A stretch of 64,000 bases of DNA from Aggregatilinea lenta. GTDB taxonomy: Bacteria > Chloroflexota > Anaerolineae > Aggregatilineales > Aggregatilineaceae. Numbering within the stretch: position 1 is the stretch's first letter; each line of letters starts with the position of its first letter. Location of the stretch: positions 744,001-808,000 of the forward strand of contig NZ_BFCB01000003.1 in assembly GCF_003569045.1 (NCBI RefSeq), given 5' to 3'. Shown here one piece after another: positions 48,017 to 55,847 of this stretch. The notes beneath the pieces are model-generated. The model was not told where the DNA came from. It ran no database searches and saw nothing but the letters and a program-made list of their open reading frames with translations. A program made the position numbers and the translations under genes.

Positions 48017-48955
48017 TTATCGAGTCTTGGACCGGTTGATAGTCCAGTTCAGTCCCTGGTAAATGGCGGCGAACCCCATCAGGACCACCACGAGCATGAC
48101 GCTCCATGCGGACGCGTAGCCAATGTCCATGCGCATGAAGGCCCGGTTATAAATGTGCAGCACCGGCGTCAGCGTTTCGCGCCCCGGTCCGCCATTGGTC
48201 AGCAGGAACGGCTCGGTGAAGACCTGCGCCACCGCCAGGACCTGGAACACGAACAACAGCGACATCATCGGGAACAGGTGCGGCAGGGTGACGTGGCGAA
48301 TGCGCCGCATCGGGGAGGCGCCGTCCAGCTCCGCCGCCTCGTATAGCTCGACGGGAATCTCTTGTAGGCTGGACAGGTAAATAAGCGTCGTGGTGCCGAA
48401 CGCGCCCCAGGTCATCACCAGCACGATCGAAGGCTTGGCGAGCGCCGGATCCTGCAGCCAGTGCTGCGCGCCGATGCCGACGAGGCCCAACATGCCGTTC
48501 AGGAAGCCCGCATCGGGGTCGTAAATCAAGCGCCAGACGATGATCGCAATTGAAATGGGGACCACCGTCGGCAGGAAATAGACCACGCGGAAGAAGCCCT
48601 GCGCGAAACGCATCTCGCGGATCATGATCGCGATGAGGACCGGCAGCGCGTAGCCCAGCAGGATGCTCCACGCGGCGAACTCGAACGTGTTTTGCCACAC
48701 GATGTCGAGCGCCGGGTCCCGATTCATCAGCTCGAAGTTGTCGAACCCGACCGAGGTCGAATCGCCGACCAGATTCACGTCTTGAAAGCTCATCTCGAAC
48801 GCGCGCACGATCGGATACCACGCGACGAGGGTGAAGATCAGCAGGGCGGGCAGCAGGAACAGGTACGCAGCAGCTTGTTTGGTGACGCGGGATGGAATGC
48901 GAGCGGTCAAACCTTCCAGGGACGGCAGCGTGCTCAAACGATAAGTCACTTTCAT
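48017..48955 (-). CDS. Sugar ABC permease, MalF type (importer 3)
   Basis: 312 residues, six TM helices starting AAAYLFLLPALLIFTLVAWYPIVRAFEMSF, with EAA loop YEAAELDGASPMRRIRHVTLP. TTTAGGAGCAAGCTT precedes the ATG. The long nested hairpin at 48974-49082 lies just upstream, between it and the binding-protein gene. Confidence 0.93.
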   Translation of the reverse strand: MKVTYRLSTLPSLEGLTARIPSRVTKQAAAYLFLLPALLIFTLVAWYPIVRAFEMSFQDVNLVGDSTSVGFDNFELMNRDPALDIVWQNTFEFAAWSILLGYALPVLIAIMIREMRFAQGFFRVVYFLPTVVPISIAIIVWRLIYDPDAGFLNGMLGLVGIGAQHWLQDPALAKPSIVLVMTWGAFGTTTLIYLSSLQEIPVELYEAAELDGASPMRRIRHVTLPHLFPMMSLLFVFQVLAVAQVFTEPFLLTNGGPGRETLTPVLHIYNRAFMRMDIGYASAWSVMLVVVLMGFAAIYQGLNWTINRSKTR

Positions 48956-48973
48956 AAGCTTGCTCCTAAAGGC

Positions 48974-49082
48974 GTCGGGTGGGCCTATGCATATTTACAG
49001 GTTAATGCGGTAATCGTTGGGCGGTATTTTCCGCACCTATGCATTACCTGACTTAACTGTAAATGACATTAGCCCACCCGAC
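48974..49082 (-). ncRNA. 109-nt nested inverted-repeat element between importer genes
   Basis: The whole gap folds on itself. Outer stem GTCGGGTGGGC (48974-48984) with GCCCACCCGAC (49072-49082), 11 bp perfect; next ATTTACAG (48993-49000) with CTGTAAAT (49057-49064); next GGTAAT (49009-49014) with ATTACC (49043-49048); tip GCGG (49021-49024) with CCGC (49031-49034). In RNA this would be a long rod with internal loops. It could be a decay-blocking hairpin between binding-protein and permease messages, a regulatory RNA, or a small palindromic mobile repeat. No known RNA class is recognised. Confidence 0.6.
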
Positions 49083-49102
49083 CGTTATTTTTGGTGTCGC
49101 GC

Positions 49103-50503
49103 CTAGTCCAGAACGAACAGCTGGAACTCCTCCGCGACCTCAGGCAGCCGGGTCGCCGGGTCCGTGCGCTCGTTGCTCAGGACCTCGCTGACCAGGACGC
49201 CCAGTTCCGAGTAGTAGTCCTGCGCGGCGGCAGGCGGCTCGGCTTGCAGCGTGACTTCACCGGCCTTGACGGTGTCGTTGAAGAGCTGGTAGTTCTCGAC
49301 CGGCAGCACGGTGTACTGCGCTTCGAACTCTTCGCGCTTGGTCTGGTAGTCGCCCACGTAGAGCGGCAGCACCGGCTGCCCGACGAACTGGCCCGTCTCG
49401 TAGCGGGTGATCGTCGTCTGCTCGAACTCTGCCGGATCAAGCTCGCGCCAGGTCAGGAAGTAGAACGCGGCTTCCTGCTCATCGGCGGAGGCGGAACCGT
49501 TGATCATCCACAAGTTGCCGCCCGTCAGCGCGACGCGGCCATTGGGGCCAGCCGGAACCGGCGCGTAGCCGTACTTGCTCAAGTCGGCATCGGGGAAGTT
49601 GGACTTCATGAAGCTGAACTGGTCACCGGCGTAGATCACCATCGCCGCGCGGTTGGACACCAGCGCGTCGGTGATGTTCGCCCAGTCGAGGGCCGCGCCC
49701 GGCAGCACGTCGTACGTCCAGCGCAGGTCGTGCACGTACTGCAGCGCGTCAACAGTCGCGCCTTCGCCGAAGGTCGCCGTGTAGGTGCCGTCGCCATTTG
49801 CCATGATAATGTCATCCGGCGTCGCGCCGAAACCGTAGGCGATGTTGGTGTAGTGCCAGCCCGAGGCACCGGTGCCGTCGTTAATGAAGGCGAACCCGGC
49901 CACGTTATTGTCTTTGTCGGTCAGCGCAACTGCCATCTCGGCCAGCTCGTCCCAGGTCGCGGGCGGCGCGTCGTAGCCAGCGGCTTCGAGCATGCCAATG
50001 TTGTAGCCGATGCCGAGCGAATAGGCAAAGGTGGGAATGCCGTACAGCTTATCATCATAGGTAGCGATATCGAGCACGTTGGGATTGTACGCGTCCGCGA
50101 TGCCCGATTCCTCGAAGAACGGGGTCAGGTCCGCGACAGCGCCCTGGCTGATGAACTTCTCAGGCTCGGTGAAATAGGTTTGGAACAGGGTGGGCAGCTG
50201 GTTGCCAGCGATCATGGCGATGAAGGCGGTCGGATCGTAGTCCAGCTCAAGACCTTCAACGTGCACGTTGGGGTACATGGCCTCGAAGCGGGCGACCTGT
50301 TCCTCCCAAAGGGTGAGCTGCTCGGCCAGGTCCGCCGGGGGCTTGTTGCTGACCGTAATGGTCACGTCACGGCCTTCTGCGATCTGGTCCGGCAAATTGA
50401 CGACCTGGGGAATGTCGGAGCCGTCTTGGCCGTAGGCAGACGCAAGCGGGAAACTGCCTACGAGCACGACCACTGCTAAGATAAGGAACAATTTCTGCTT
50501 CAT
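49103..50503 (-). CDS. Sugar ABC transporter substrate-binding protein (importer 3)
   Basis: 466 residues, solute-binding family 1. Signal peptide MKQKLFLILAVVVLVGSFPLASAYGQD without a lipobox cysteine. AGGAG sits 5 nt before ATG 50503; ATG 50506 is an alternative. First gene of the operon that continues with both permeases, the cytoplasmic GH31, the secreted GH31 and the Tat-exported hydrolase. A palindromic operator lies 93 nt upstream. Confidence 0.93.
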   Translation of the reverse strand: MKQKLFLILAVVVLVGSFPLASAYGQDGSDIPQVVNLPDQIAEGRDVTITVSNKPPADLAEQLTLWEEQVARFEAMYPNVHVEGLELDYDPTAFIAMIAGNQLPTLFQTYFTEPEKFISQGAVADLTPFFEESGIADAYNPNVLDIATYDDKLYGIPTFAYSLGIGYNIGMLEAAGYDAPPATWDELAEMAVALTDKDNNVAGFAFINDGTGASGWHYTNIAYGFGATPDDIIMANGDGTYTATFGEGATVDALQYVHDLRWTYDVLPGAALDWANITDALVSNRAAMVIYAGDQFSFMKSNFPDADLSKYGYAPVPAGPNGRVALTGGNLWMINGSASADEQEAAFYFLTWRELDPAEFEQTTITRYETGQFVGQPVLPLYVGDYQTKREEFEAQYTVLPVENYQLFNDTVKAGEVTLQAEPPAAAQDYYSELGVLVSEVLSNERTDPATRLPEVAEEFQLFVLD

Positions 50504-50595
50504 CATTTCTCCTGTATTTTGCGTAAGCCTTCCATAGGGTGGTGCTGGGTGGCGTGTCCTCGATAGGCAGGCTACCAAGAACGATTTGAAAATAA

Positions 50596-50643
50596 TTGAG
50601 ACGTCTCAAAAGTTATGTTATAATGGCTTTCAGCGTTTGTCAA
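50596..50643 (-). promoter_or_regulatory. Promoter and LacI-type operator of the importer 3 operon
   Basis: Minus-strand TTGACA (50638-50643). TATAAC (50617-50622) after 15 nt or TAACAT after 17 nt serves as -10. The perfect palindrome TTGAGACGTCTCAA (50596-50609), central CG, sits at the expected start site. The adjacent divergent regulator at 50773 is the likely binder. Confidence 0.72.
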
Positions 50644-50772
50644 GCAGATTTTGAGCGCCTTGCTGCCCCCTCTAGCCTGTCACGGTCGCCCCTATGGGGA
50701 GCGGTGGATAAGCGTTTGTAGGTGCGAACATATAAACTTGTGCTGGAACGGCAGCCTGCGGAGATCAAGCCT

Positions 50773-51924
50773 GTGGCGAAGCTAAAAGATGTAGCCGAAC
50801 TCGCTCATGTGCCGATGGACGTCGCGTTTCACGCCCTCAGCGGCGGCGACGAGCGGGTGGACGACGAGGTTAGCAGGCGCGTCATGCGTGCCGCGCAGGC
50901 GTTGAACTACTCGCTGAAGATCACGCAGATCGACATCGCCGACATGGCGGGCGTTGCCAAAGGCACGGTGTCCTATGCGCTCAACGACAGCGACCTGATC
51001 AAGCCGGAAACGCGCCAGAAGGTGCTCGACGCGGCGCAGACGCTCGGCTACAGTCTGAACGTCACGGCACGCAACCTGCGCACCAACCGCGCGGGCGTCG
51101 TGGGCTATTCGTGGCACGTCGCGGACGATCCCAGCCGCATGAACTACCTGCTCGACCGCTTCATTTACCTGCTGACGACCGCCGCCGAAGCTCACCACTA
51201 CCACCTGCTGACCTTCATTCAGCCCCAGGCGGGCGCGGACCGCGTCTACGAAAACCTCATTTCCACCAGCCGCGTCGACGGCTTCATCATTTCAGACGTG
51301 GCCTACAACGATCCACGCATCACGCGCCTGTCCGGGATGAAAGCGCCGTTCGCGGCGTTCGGCGGCATGTTCGTGCCGGACGCGGACTTCGCCTACGTGG
51401 ACGTGGACGGCAAGCGCGGGATCGAGTTGGTGGTCGATCACCTGCTGGGGCAGGGTCACGAGCGCATCGGCCTGCTGACGCGCCATCCGGGGCTGCCCTT
51501 CAGTGACGCCCGCGAGGCCGGATATCGCGAGGCGATGCAGCGCGCCGGGTTGACCGTCAAAGAGGCGTGGATCGCCTATACGCCGAACATCCTTGAGGCG
51601 GCCTCGGCGGCGGCGCATCAGGTAATGTCCGCCAAGCAGCGGCCCACCGCCCTGATTTGCACGCACGACCTGATGACGCTGGGCGCGAAGTCGTACCTGG
51701 ACGAGATCGGGCTGAAGATGCCGGACGACGTCGCGCTGGCCGGGTACGACGACGATCCGACTTCCGCGTTCCTGGGCATCACGTCTGTGCGCCAGCCGAT
51801 TGAGGATCTGGCGAGCACCCTGTTCGACATCCTGCTGGGCGAGATCAACCAGACGCCGCAGCCGCAGCGGCAGGTGGTCTTCACGCCGGATCTGGTCATC
51901 CGGCAGAGTACGCTGAGCCGCTAG
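50773..51924 (+). CDS. LacI-family regulator with two tandem helix-turn-helix domains
   Basis: 383 residues from GTG 50773, which gives the canonical start (V/M)AKLKDVAELA and has GGAG 9 nt upstream; GTG 50722 would add 17 residues. Residues 1-49 are a LacI-type HTH with a degenerate recognition helix (HVPMDVAFHALSGGDERV). Residues 50-98 are a second, canonical one (IDIADMAGVAKGTVSYALND). The two align residue by residue, including RRVMRAAQALNYSL and QKVLDAAQTLGYSL. The rest is a normal hinge and sugar-binding domain. Divergent from the importer 3 operon. Two HTHs per chain are very unusual in this family. Confidence 0.88.
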   Translation: MAKLKDVAELAHVPMDVAFHALSGGDERVDDEVSRRVMRAAQALNYSLKITQIDIADMAGVAKGTVSYALNDSDLIKPETRQKVLDAAQTLGYSLNVTARNLRTNRAGVVGYSWHVADDPSRMNYLLDRFIYLLTTAAEAHHYHLLTFIQPQAGADRVYENLISTSRVDGFIISDVAYNDPRITRLSGMKAPFAAFGGMFVPDADFAYVDVDGKRGIELVVDHLLGQGHERIGLLTRHPGLPFSDAREAGYREAMQRAGLTVKEAWIAYTPNILEAASAAAHQVMSAKQRPTALICTHDLMTLGAKSYLDEIGLKMPDDVALAGYDDDPTSAFLGITSVRQPIEDLASTLFDILLGEINQTPQPQRQVVFTPDLVIRQSTLSR

Positions 51925-52097
51925 CGCCCGCCTTTGTGCGCGCCTCCGCATGTCGCGGATAAGCAGGCTGCCCCGGTTGCGAGCCGACCTCATCCCCGGC
52001 CCCGCGCGCACTTGATTGGAGAGGGGAGACAAGCACGATCACGCGTGATCCGTAGGGGCGGACCTTGCGCTCCCGGCCTCTACGAAAATGCTCGGCG
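51925..52097. repeat. Composite LTPGPSP plus GTAGGGGC repeat
   Basis: LTPGPSP-type copy (about 51986-52026) followed by AGACAAGCACGATCACGCGT and a decayed GTAGGGGCGG palindrome (to about 52075), matching the composite at 44088-44186. Lies between convergent genes. Confidence 0.75.
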
Positions 52098-53357
52098 TCA
52101 CGCGCCGTGCGTGTAACGGCGGCCCGCGCGCATCACGCGCGTGTCGAGCTTCAGGCGAGAGACGACGTGTGCCAGGATCGTATTTTCCAGCGATGCGCGC
52201 AGGGTCGGCGCGTAGATCGCGCTGCCTGCGTCGGCCAGCCGCCGCTCGATCCACCGGCTCGGACGCACCGGCTCGGACGCGGAAATGTCTGTTCTCTCCG
52301 CGCAGCCGGAGCGGTTCGGCGCGTGGATGCCGGACAGGTCGAGCGCGTGCCACGTACCGTCCGTTATATATTCGGTGGCTTTCAGGGCCGGGAAGTAGCC
52401 CAGCGCCGCCGCCTCGCACCAGATCGCGTCGATCTCCGCCTGCGTATAGGCCGCGTCATGTCCGATGCCATCACGGTACGACACGACGAACACGGGCTTG
52501 TCGTCCGCCGCGATCAGCGGGATCAGGTGGCGGTTGCTGGCGGCCAGCGCGTGATTTTCGATCAGGTAGTAATCCAGGTGTGGGCCGAGCTGCGCCAGCG
52601 AGTAACCGAAGTGAAATTCGGGCGCGTGCCAGTATGGGTCGTACAGGTTGACGCCGAACGTTTTGCCCGCATCCCGCGTAATGCAGGACATCTCCGCGCA
52701 AAGATCGGTGAGCGTCCGGGCGCGGAAGTCGAGCGTGTCCGCGATTTGCTGCGGGCTGCGGCGCGGACCGGTGGGCAGCGCATACCCGTACTGCTGGCGG
52801 AAGGCAGCCTGGCAGTGCTCGCACGCGCAGCCGAAGAACGAGGTGTAATCGCGGCGCACCATGAACGGCGGCAGGCCGAACATCAGGTTGTCGATGAACA
52901 CGCCCGCGAAGGGGTGCGCGCACGCCGCTTCGACACGTTGCCGGATCACGGCGCGGGCAGCGGGCTTGTTGGGGCAGGTGAACGAGCGGCCTTTGCTGTA
53001 GGGCAGCAGCCTGCCGTGTGGGTCGCAGCAGAAAACGTCCTGGTCCGCGAATTCATCTGTGACGAGGTTCAGGCCTTGCACGTAGGCGTGCGGCGCGATG
53101 TCGTACTGCGCGAAGTTGGGCAGGCGCTCGACGATAAATCGCCGGTCGGGCTGTTCGGTCGCGGTGGAAAAGCCCCACGAGAACGTGACCCACATATCGG
53201 TGACGCCCAGCTTGTCTTTGGCCTCGGCCAGCGCAGCGTCGTCGTAGAGCGCCATGAAGCTCGCCGCGTCGATCCGGGGCGCGTGGTATTTAACCTGCAA
53301 TAACCGGATCGTGCCGGGGCCGCCCCAGGCATAGAGTCCCACTCGCTGCACCCGCAT
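52098..53357 (-). CDS. Putative TIM-barrel glycosidase-like protein of unknown function
   Basis: 419 residues. Starts RVQRVGLYAWGGPGTIRLLQVKYHAPRIDAASF; a barrel-like order of segments follows: FAGVFIDNLMFGLPPF (probable catalytic-face Asp), the Cys motif FFGCACEHCQAAF, KTFGVNLYDPYWHAPEF, DYYLIENHALAASNRH and GYFPALKATEYITDGTW. Similar Cys-containing segments occur in uncharacterised glycoside-hydrolase-like proteins. No signal peptide. GGAGG directly abuts ATG 53357 and is better spaced for GTG 53351, so the start may be the latter. Not assignable to a named family from sequence alone. Confidence 0.7.
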   Translation of the reverse strand: MRVQRVGLYAWGGPGTIRLLQVKYHAPRIDAASFMALYDDAALAEAKDKLGVTDMWVTFSWGFSTATEQPDRRFIVERLPNFAQYDIAPHAYVQGLNLVTDEFADQDVFCCDPHGRLLPYSKGRSFTCPNKPAARAVIRQRVEAACAHPFAGVFIDNLMFGLPPFMVRRDYTSFFGCACEHCQAAFRQQYGYALPTGPRRSPQQIADTLDFRARTLTDLCAEMSCITRDAGKTFGVNLYDPYWHAPEFHFGYSLAQLGPHLDYYLIENHALAASNRHLIPLIAADDKPVFVVSYRDGIGHDAAYTQAEIDAIWCEAAALGYFPALKATEYITDGTWHALDLSGIHAPNRSGCAERTDISASEPVRPSRWIERRLADAGSAIYAPTLRASLENTILAHVVSRLKLDTRVMRAGRRYTHGA

Positions 53358-53535
53358 CCTCCATCGTATCCCCCGCGCAAGAGCGTACACGATACCACGA
53401 AGCCGCGCACACGACGAGATCCGACGCCTTAAATTCATTTTACGCGCTGCTAACAGGCATTTGACGCAGGGATCGCGCGGGCTTAATGTGCGGCGGCTAT
53501 GCTGAAGACGATGAAACAGACCCAAGGGGGAATTC

Positions 53536-54864
53536 ATGGCCGCTCATCGTCTCGTCGCGGCGCTGGAACAGTTGGAACCGGACGCCATCGACCGTGTTTT
53601 CGGACACGAAGCGAACCTGTTTTGCCAGGGTCCCGCGCCGTTCGCGCTGGCGCCCGTGCACCGTGTAGCGCTCGTCACCGAGTCGTTTTATCCCAAGATG
53701 GACGGGGTGGCAAAGTCGGCCTATCTCACGCTGCGCTACCTGCAGCAGACCGGACGCGAGGTGCTGGTCATCGCGCCGGATATCGCGCCGCCGCAGGTCG
53801 GGCCGAGCCGCGTGCAGGGCGTCGCGTCGGTGGGCCTGCCGTTCGCGCCGGAAACGCGCGTCGCGCTGCCGATGGCCTCGATCGGCAGGCAACTGGACGC
53901 ATTCAAGCCCGATCTCGTGCACCTGTTCAGCCCGGCGGTGATGTCCGCCCAGGGCGTGCGCTACGGTCAGCGTCACCACGTCCCGGTGATCGCCAACTAC
54001 CAGACCGACCTGCCCGCCTACGCGCACCATTACGGCATGGGCGCGTTCGCACCCGCCGTGTCGTCGTGGCTGCGGATGGTGCACAATCATGCCGATCTCA
54101 CGCTGGTGCCCAGCCAGTTCACGCTGCGCCAACTGCGCGAGCAGGGCTATCGCGGGCTGCGCGTCTGGAAGCGGGGCGTCGACCTGGAACGCTTCAGCCC
54201 GGCCAACCGCTCTAAGGAGATGCGCGCAAAGCTGTTGGCGGGGCGTCCCGATGACGCGCTGCTGTGCCTGTACGTGGGGCGCATCGCGTCGGAGAAGCGG
54301 ATCGACTTGCTGTTGGATATCGCGCGGGTGCCGGGCGTGGCCCTGACGATCGTCGGCGACGGTGCGGCCCGCGAGGCGCTGGAACGCTTATTTGCCGGGA
54401 CGGGCACGGTGTTCACCGGCTATCTGTATGGCGACGATCTGGCGGCGGCGTATGCCAGTGCGGACGTGTTCACCTTCCCCGGCCCCAGCGAGACGTTCGG
54501 GCAGGTGGTGCAGGAAGCGATGGCCTCGGGCCTGCCGTGCGTGGTGATCGACCAGGGCGGCGTCAGCGATCTGGTGACGCACGGCGCATCCGGCTTCGTG
54601 TGCTCCGCCGATCCTGCCGCGTTTGCAGACGCCGTCGCGGCGCTGCGCGCGCAGCCCGATTTGCGCGAGCGTATGGCACACCGCGCGCATGAAGACGCCG
54701 AACAACGCCCCTGGGCCGCGATCATGGCCCAGCTCGAAGACTACTACCGCGAGGCGATCGCGTTCAATTATCGCCTTGTAAACCAGCGTTTCCGCCCGCA
54801 GCGGCCGTCGCTGGTGCAGCGGTTTTATACGCGCATGGGCGGACGCGCCTCGACTGCTGATTAG
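53536..54864 (+). CDS. GT4-family glycosyltransferase
   Basis: 442 residues, GT-B fold. N-terminal domain begins at about residue 42 (HRVALVTESFYPKMDGVAKSAYLTLRYLQQTGREVLVIAP), resembling MgtA/PimB-type mannosyl- or glucosyltransferases to lipid acceptors. The C-terminal donor-binding domain has LYVGRIASEKRIDLLLDI and GPSETFGQVVQEAMASGLPCVV with the EX7E-type motif. The first 41 residues are an extra segment. It probably makes a glycolipid or glycan at the membrane. AAGGGGG precedes the ATG. It is divergent from the glycosidase-like gene. Confidence 0.9.
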   Translation: MAAHRLVAALEQLEPDAIDRVFGHEANLFCQGPAPFALAPVHRVALVTESFYPKMDGVAKSAYLTLRYLQQTGREVLVIAPDIAPPQVGPSRVQGVASVGLPFAPETRVALPMASIGRQLDAFKPDLVHLFSPAVMSAQGVRYGQRHHVPVIANYQTDLPAYAHHYGMGAFAPAVSSWLRMVHNHADLTLVPSQFTLRQLREQGYRGLRVWKRGVDLERFSPANRSKEMRAKLLAGRPDDALLCLYVGRIASEKRIDLLLDIARVPGVALTIVGDGAAREALERLFAGTGTVFTGYLYGDDLAAAYASADVFTFPGPSETFGQVVQEAMASGLPCVVIDQGGVSDLVTHGASGFVCSADPAAFADAVAALRAQPDLRERMAHRAHEDAEQRPWAAIMAQLEDYYREAIAFNYRLVNQRFRPQRPSLVQRFYTRMGGRASTAD

Positions 54865-55166
54865 GCGCGCTACATCCCGCAGCGCCTTATTTCCCCATCC
54901 CCCCAGCCCCTTTCTTCGCGCTATGAAGGAGGGGGCGTGCTTTTGGAAAAGCAGCCGTTAGCTGTTAACGAATAGCCAGAAGCAAGCGCAAAAGCAAACG
55001 CGACCTCATCCCTGACCCTAATCAAGTTGGAAACGGGAGACAGGCGGGAATCGGGGGCGGGTTGCGCCGTGGCGATAATCCCGTTACGCTGAAAGGGATA
55101 GTTGTCGCTCGCGGCGGCGTGTGTGCCGGTGTTGCGCCGCGCAGCGGGCGATCTCGCGAGGAAACG
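54865..55166. repeat. Intergenic region with decayed repeats
   Basis: A CCCCATCCCCCCAGCCCCTTTCTTCGC variant near 54893, AGCAAGCGCAAAAGCAAACG (about 54973) and a decayed LTPGPSP copy (54998-55046). No promoter that I would trust before the response-regulator gene. Confidence 0.6.
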
Positions 55167-55847
55167 ATGTCCCGAACGATCCTGATTGCCGATGATGACG
55201 CTCAACTGCGGCGTACGTTGCGCGCGTACCTCGAAGACGCCGGATTTACCGTGCTGGTGGCCGGGACAGGGCAGGAAGCCGTGTTCGCCGTGCGGCACGA
55301 TCAGCCCGACCTCGTGCTGCTGGACGTGATGATGCCGGAAATGGACGGGTTCGAGGCGGCGCGGCTGATCCGCAAACAGAGCGCCGTGCCGGTCCTGATG
55401 CTGACCGCGCGCGACGACGAAGCCGACCAGACGACCGGCCTGGAACTGGGCGCGGACGACTACATCACCAAGCCGTTCAGCCCGCGCGTGCTGGTGGCGC
55501 GCGTCAAGGCGGCGCTGCGGCGCGCCTATGGCGATCTCGTCGCGGAGCCGCCGGTGCTGCGCGTAGGTCCGGTCAGCCTGAGCGAAGAGACGCGCGACGT
55601 CAAGCTCGACGGGGAGCCGCTGGCGCTGACGCGCTCCGAGTTCGACCTGCTGGCGGCGCTGATGACGCGGCCCGATCGTGTGTTCACGCGCATGGAACTA
55701 TTGGAGCGGCTGCAAGGCGAGGCGTTCGCGGCTTACGAGCGCACGGTGGATGTGCACGTGAAAAACCTGCGCGCGAAGCTGGGCACGGCGGGCGAGCGCA
55801 TCGAGACGGTGTACGGCGTTGGCTACCGGATGCGCGGCGATGAATAG
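55167..55847 (+). CDS. OmpR/PhoB-family response regulator
   Basis: 226 residues. Receiver domain (1-120): TILIADDDAQLRRTLRAYL with the acidic pair, phosphoacceptor Asp in LVLLDVMMPEMDG, Lys in YITKPFSP. C-terminal winged helix (about 130-226): VSLSEETRDVKLDGEPLALTRSEFDLLAAL and VDVHVKNLRAKLG. ATG 55167 follows GAGG; a longer in-frame start at 55062 is in repeat sequence. It overlaps the histidine kinase gene by 8 nt. It is the only OmpR-type regulator in the window, and so a candidate for the direct-repeat promoters at 60040 and 60930. Confidence 0.95.
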   Translation: MSRTILIADDDAQLRRTLRAYLEDAGFTVLVAGTGQEAVFAVRHDQPDLVLLDVMMPEMDGFEAARLIRKQSAVPVLMLTARDDEADQTTGLELGADDYITKPFSPRVLVARVKAALRRAYGDLVAEPPVLRVGPVSLSEETRDVKLDGEPLALTRSEFDLLAALMTRPDRVFTRMELLERLQGEAFAAYERTVDVHVKNLRAKLGTAGERIETVYGVGYRMRGDE

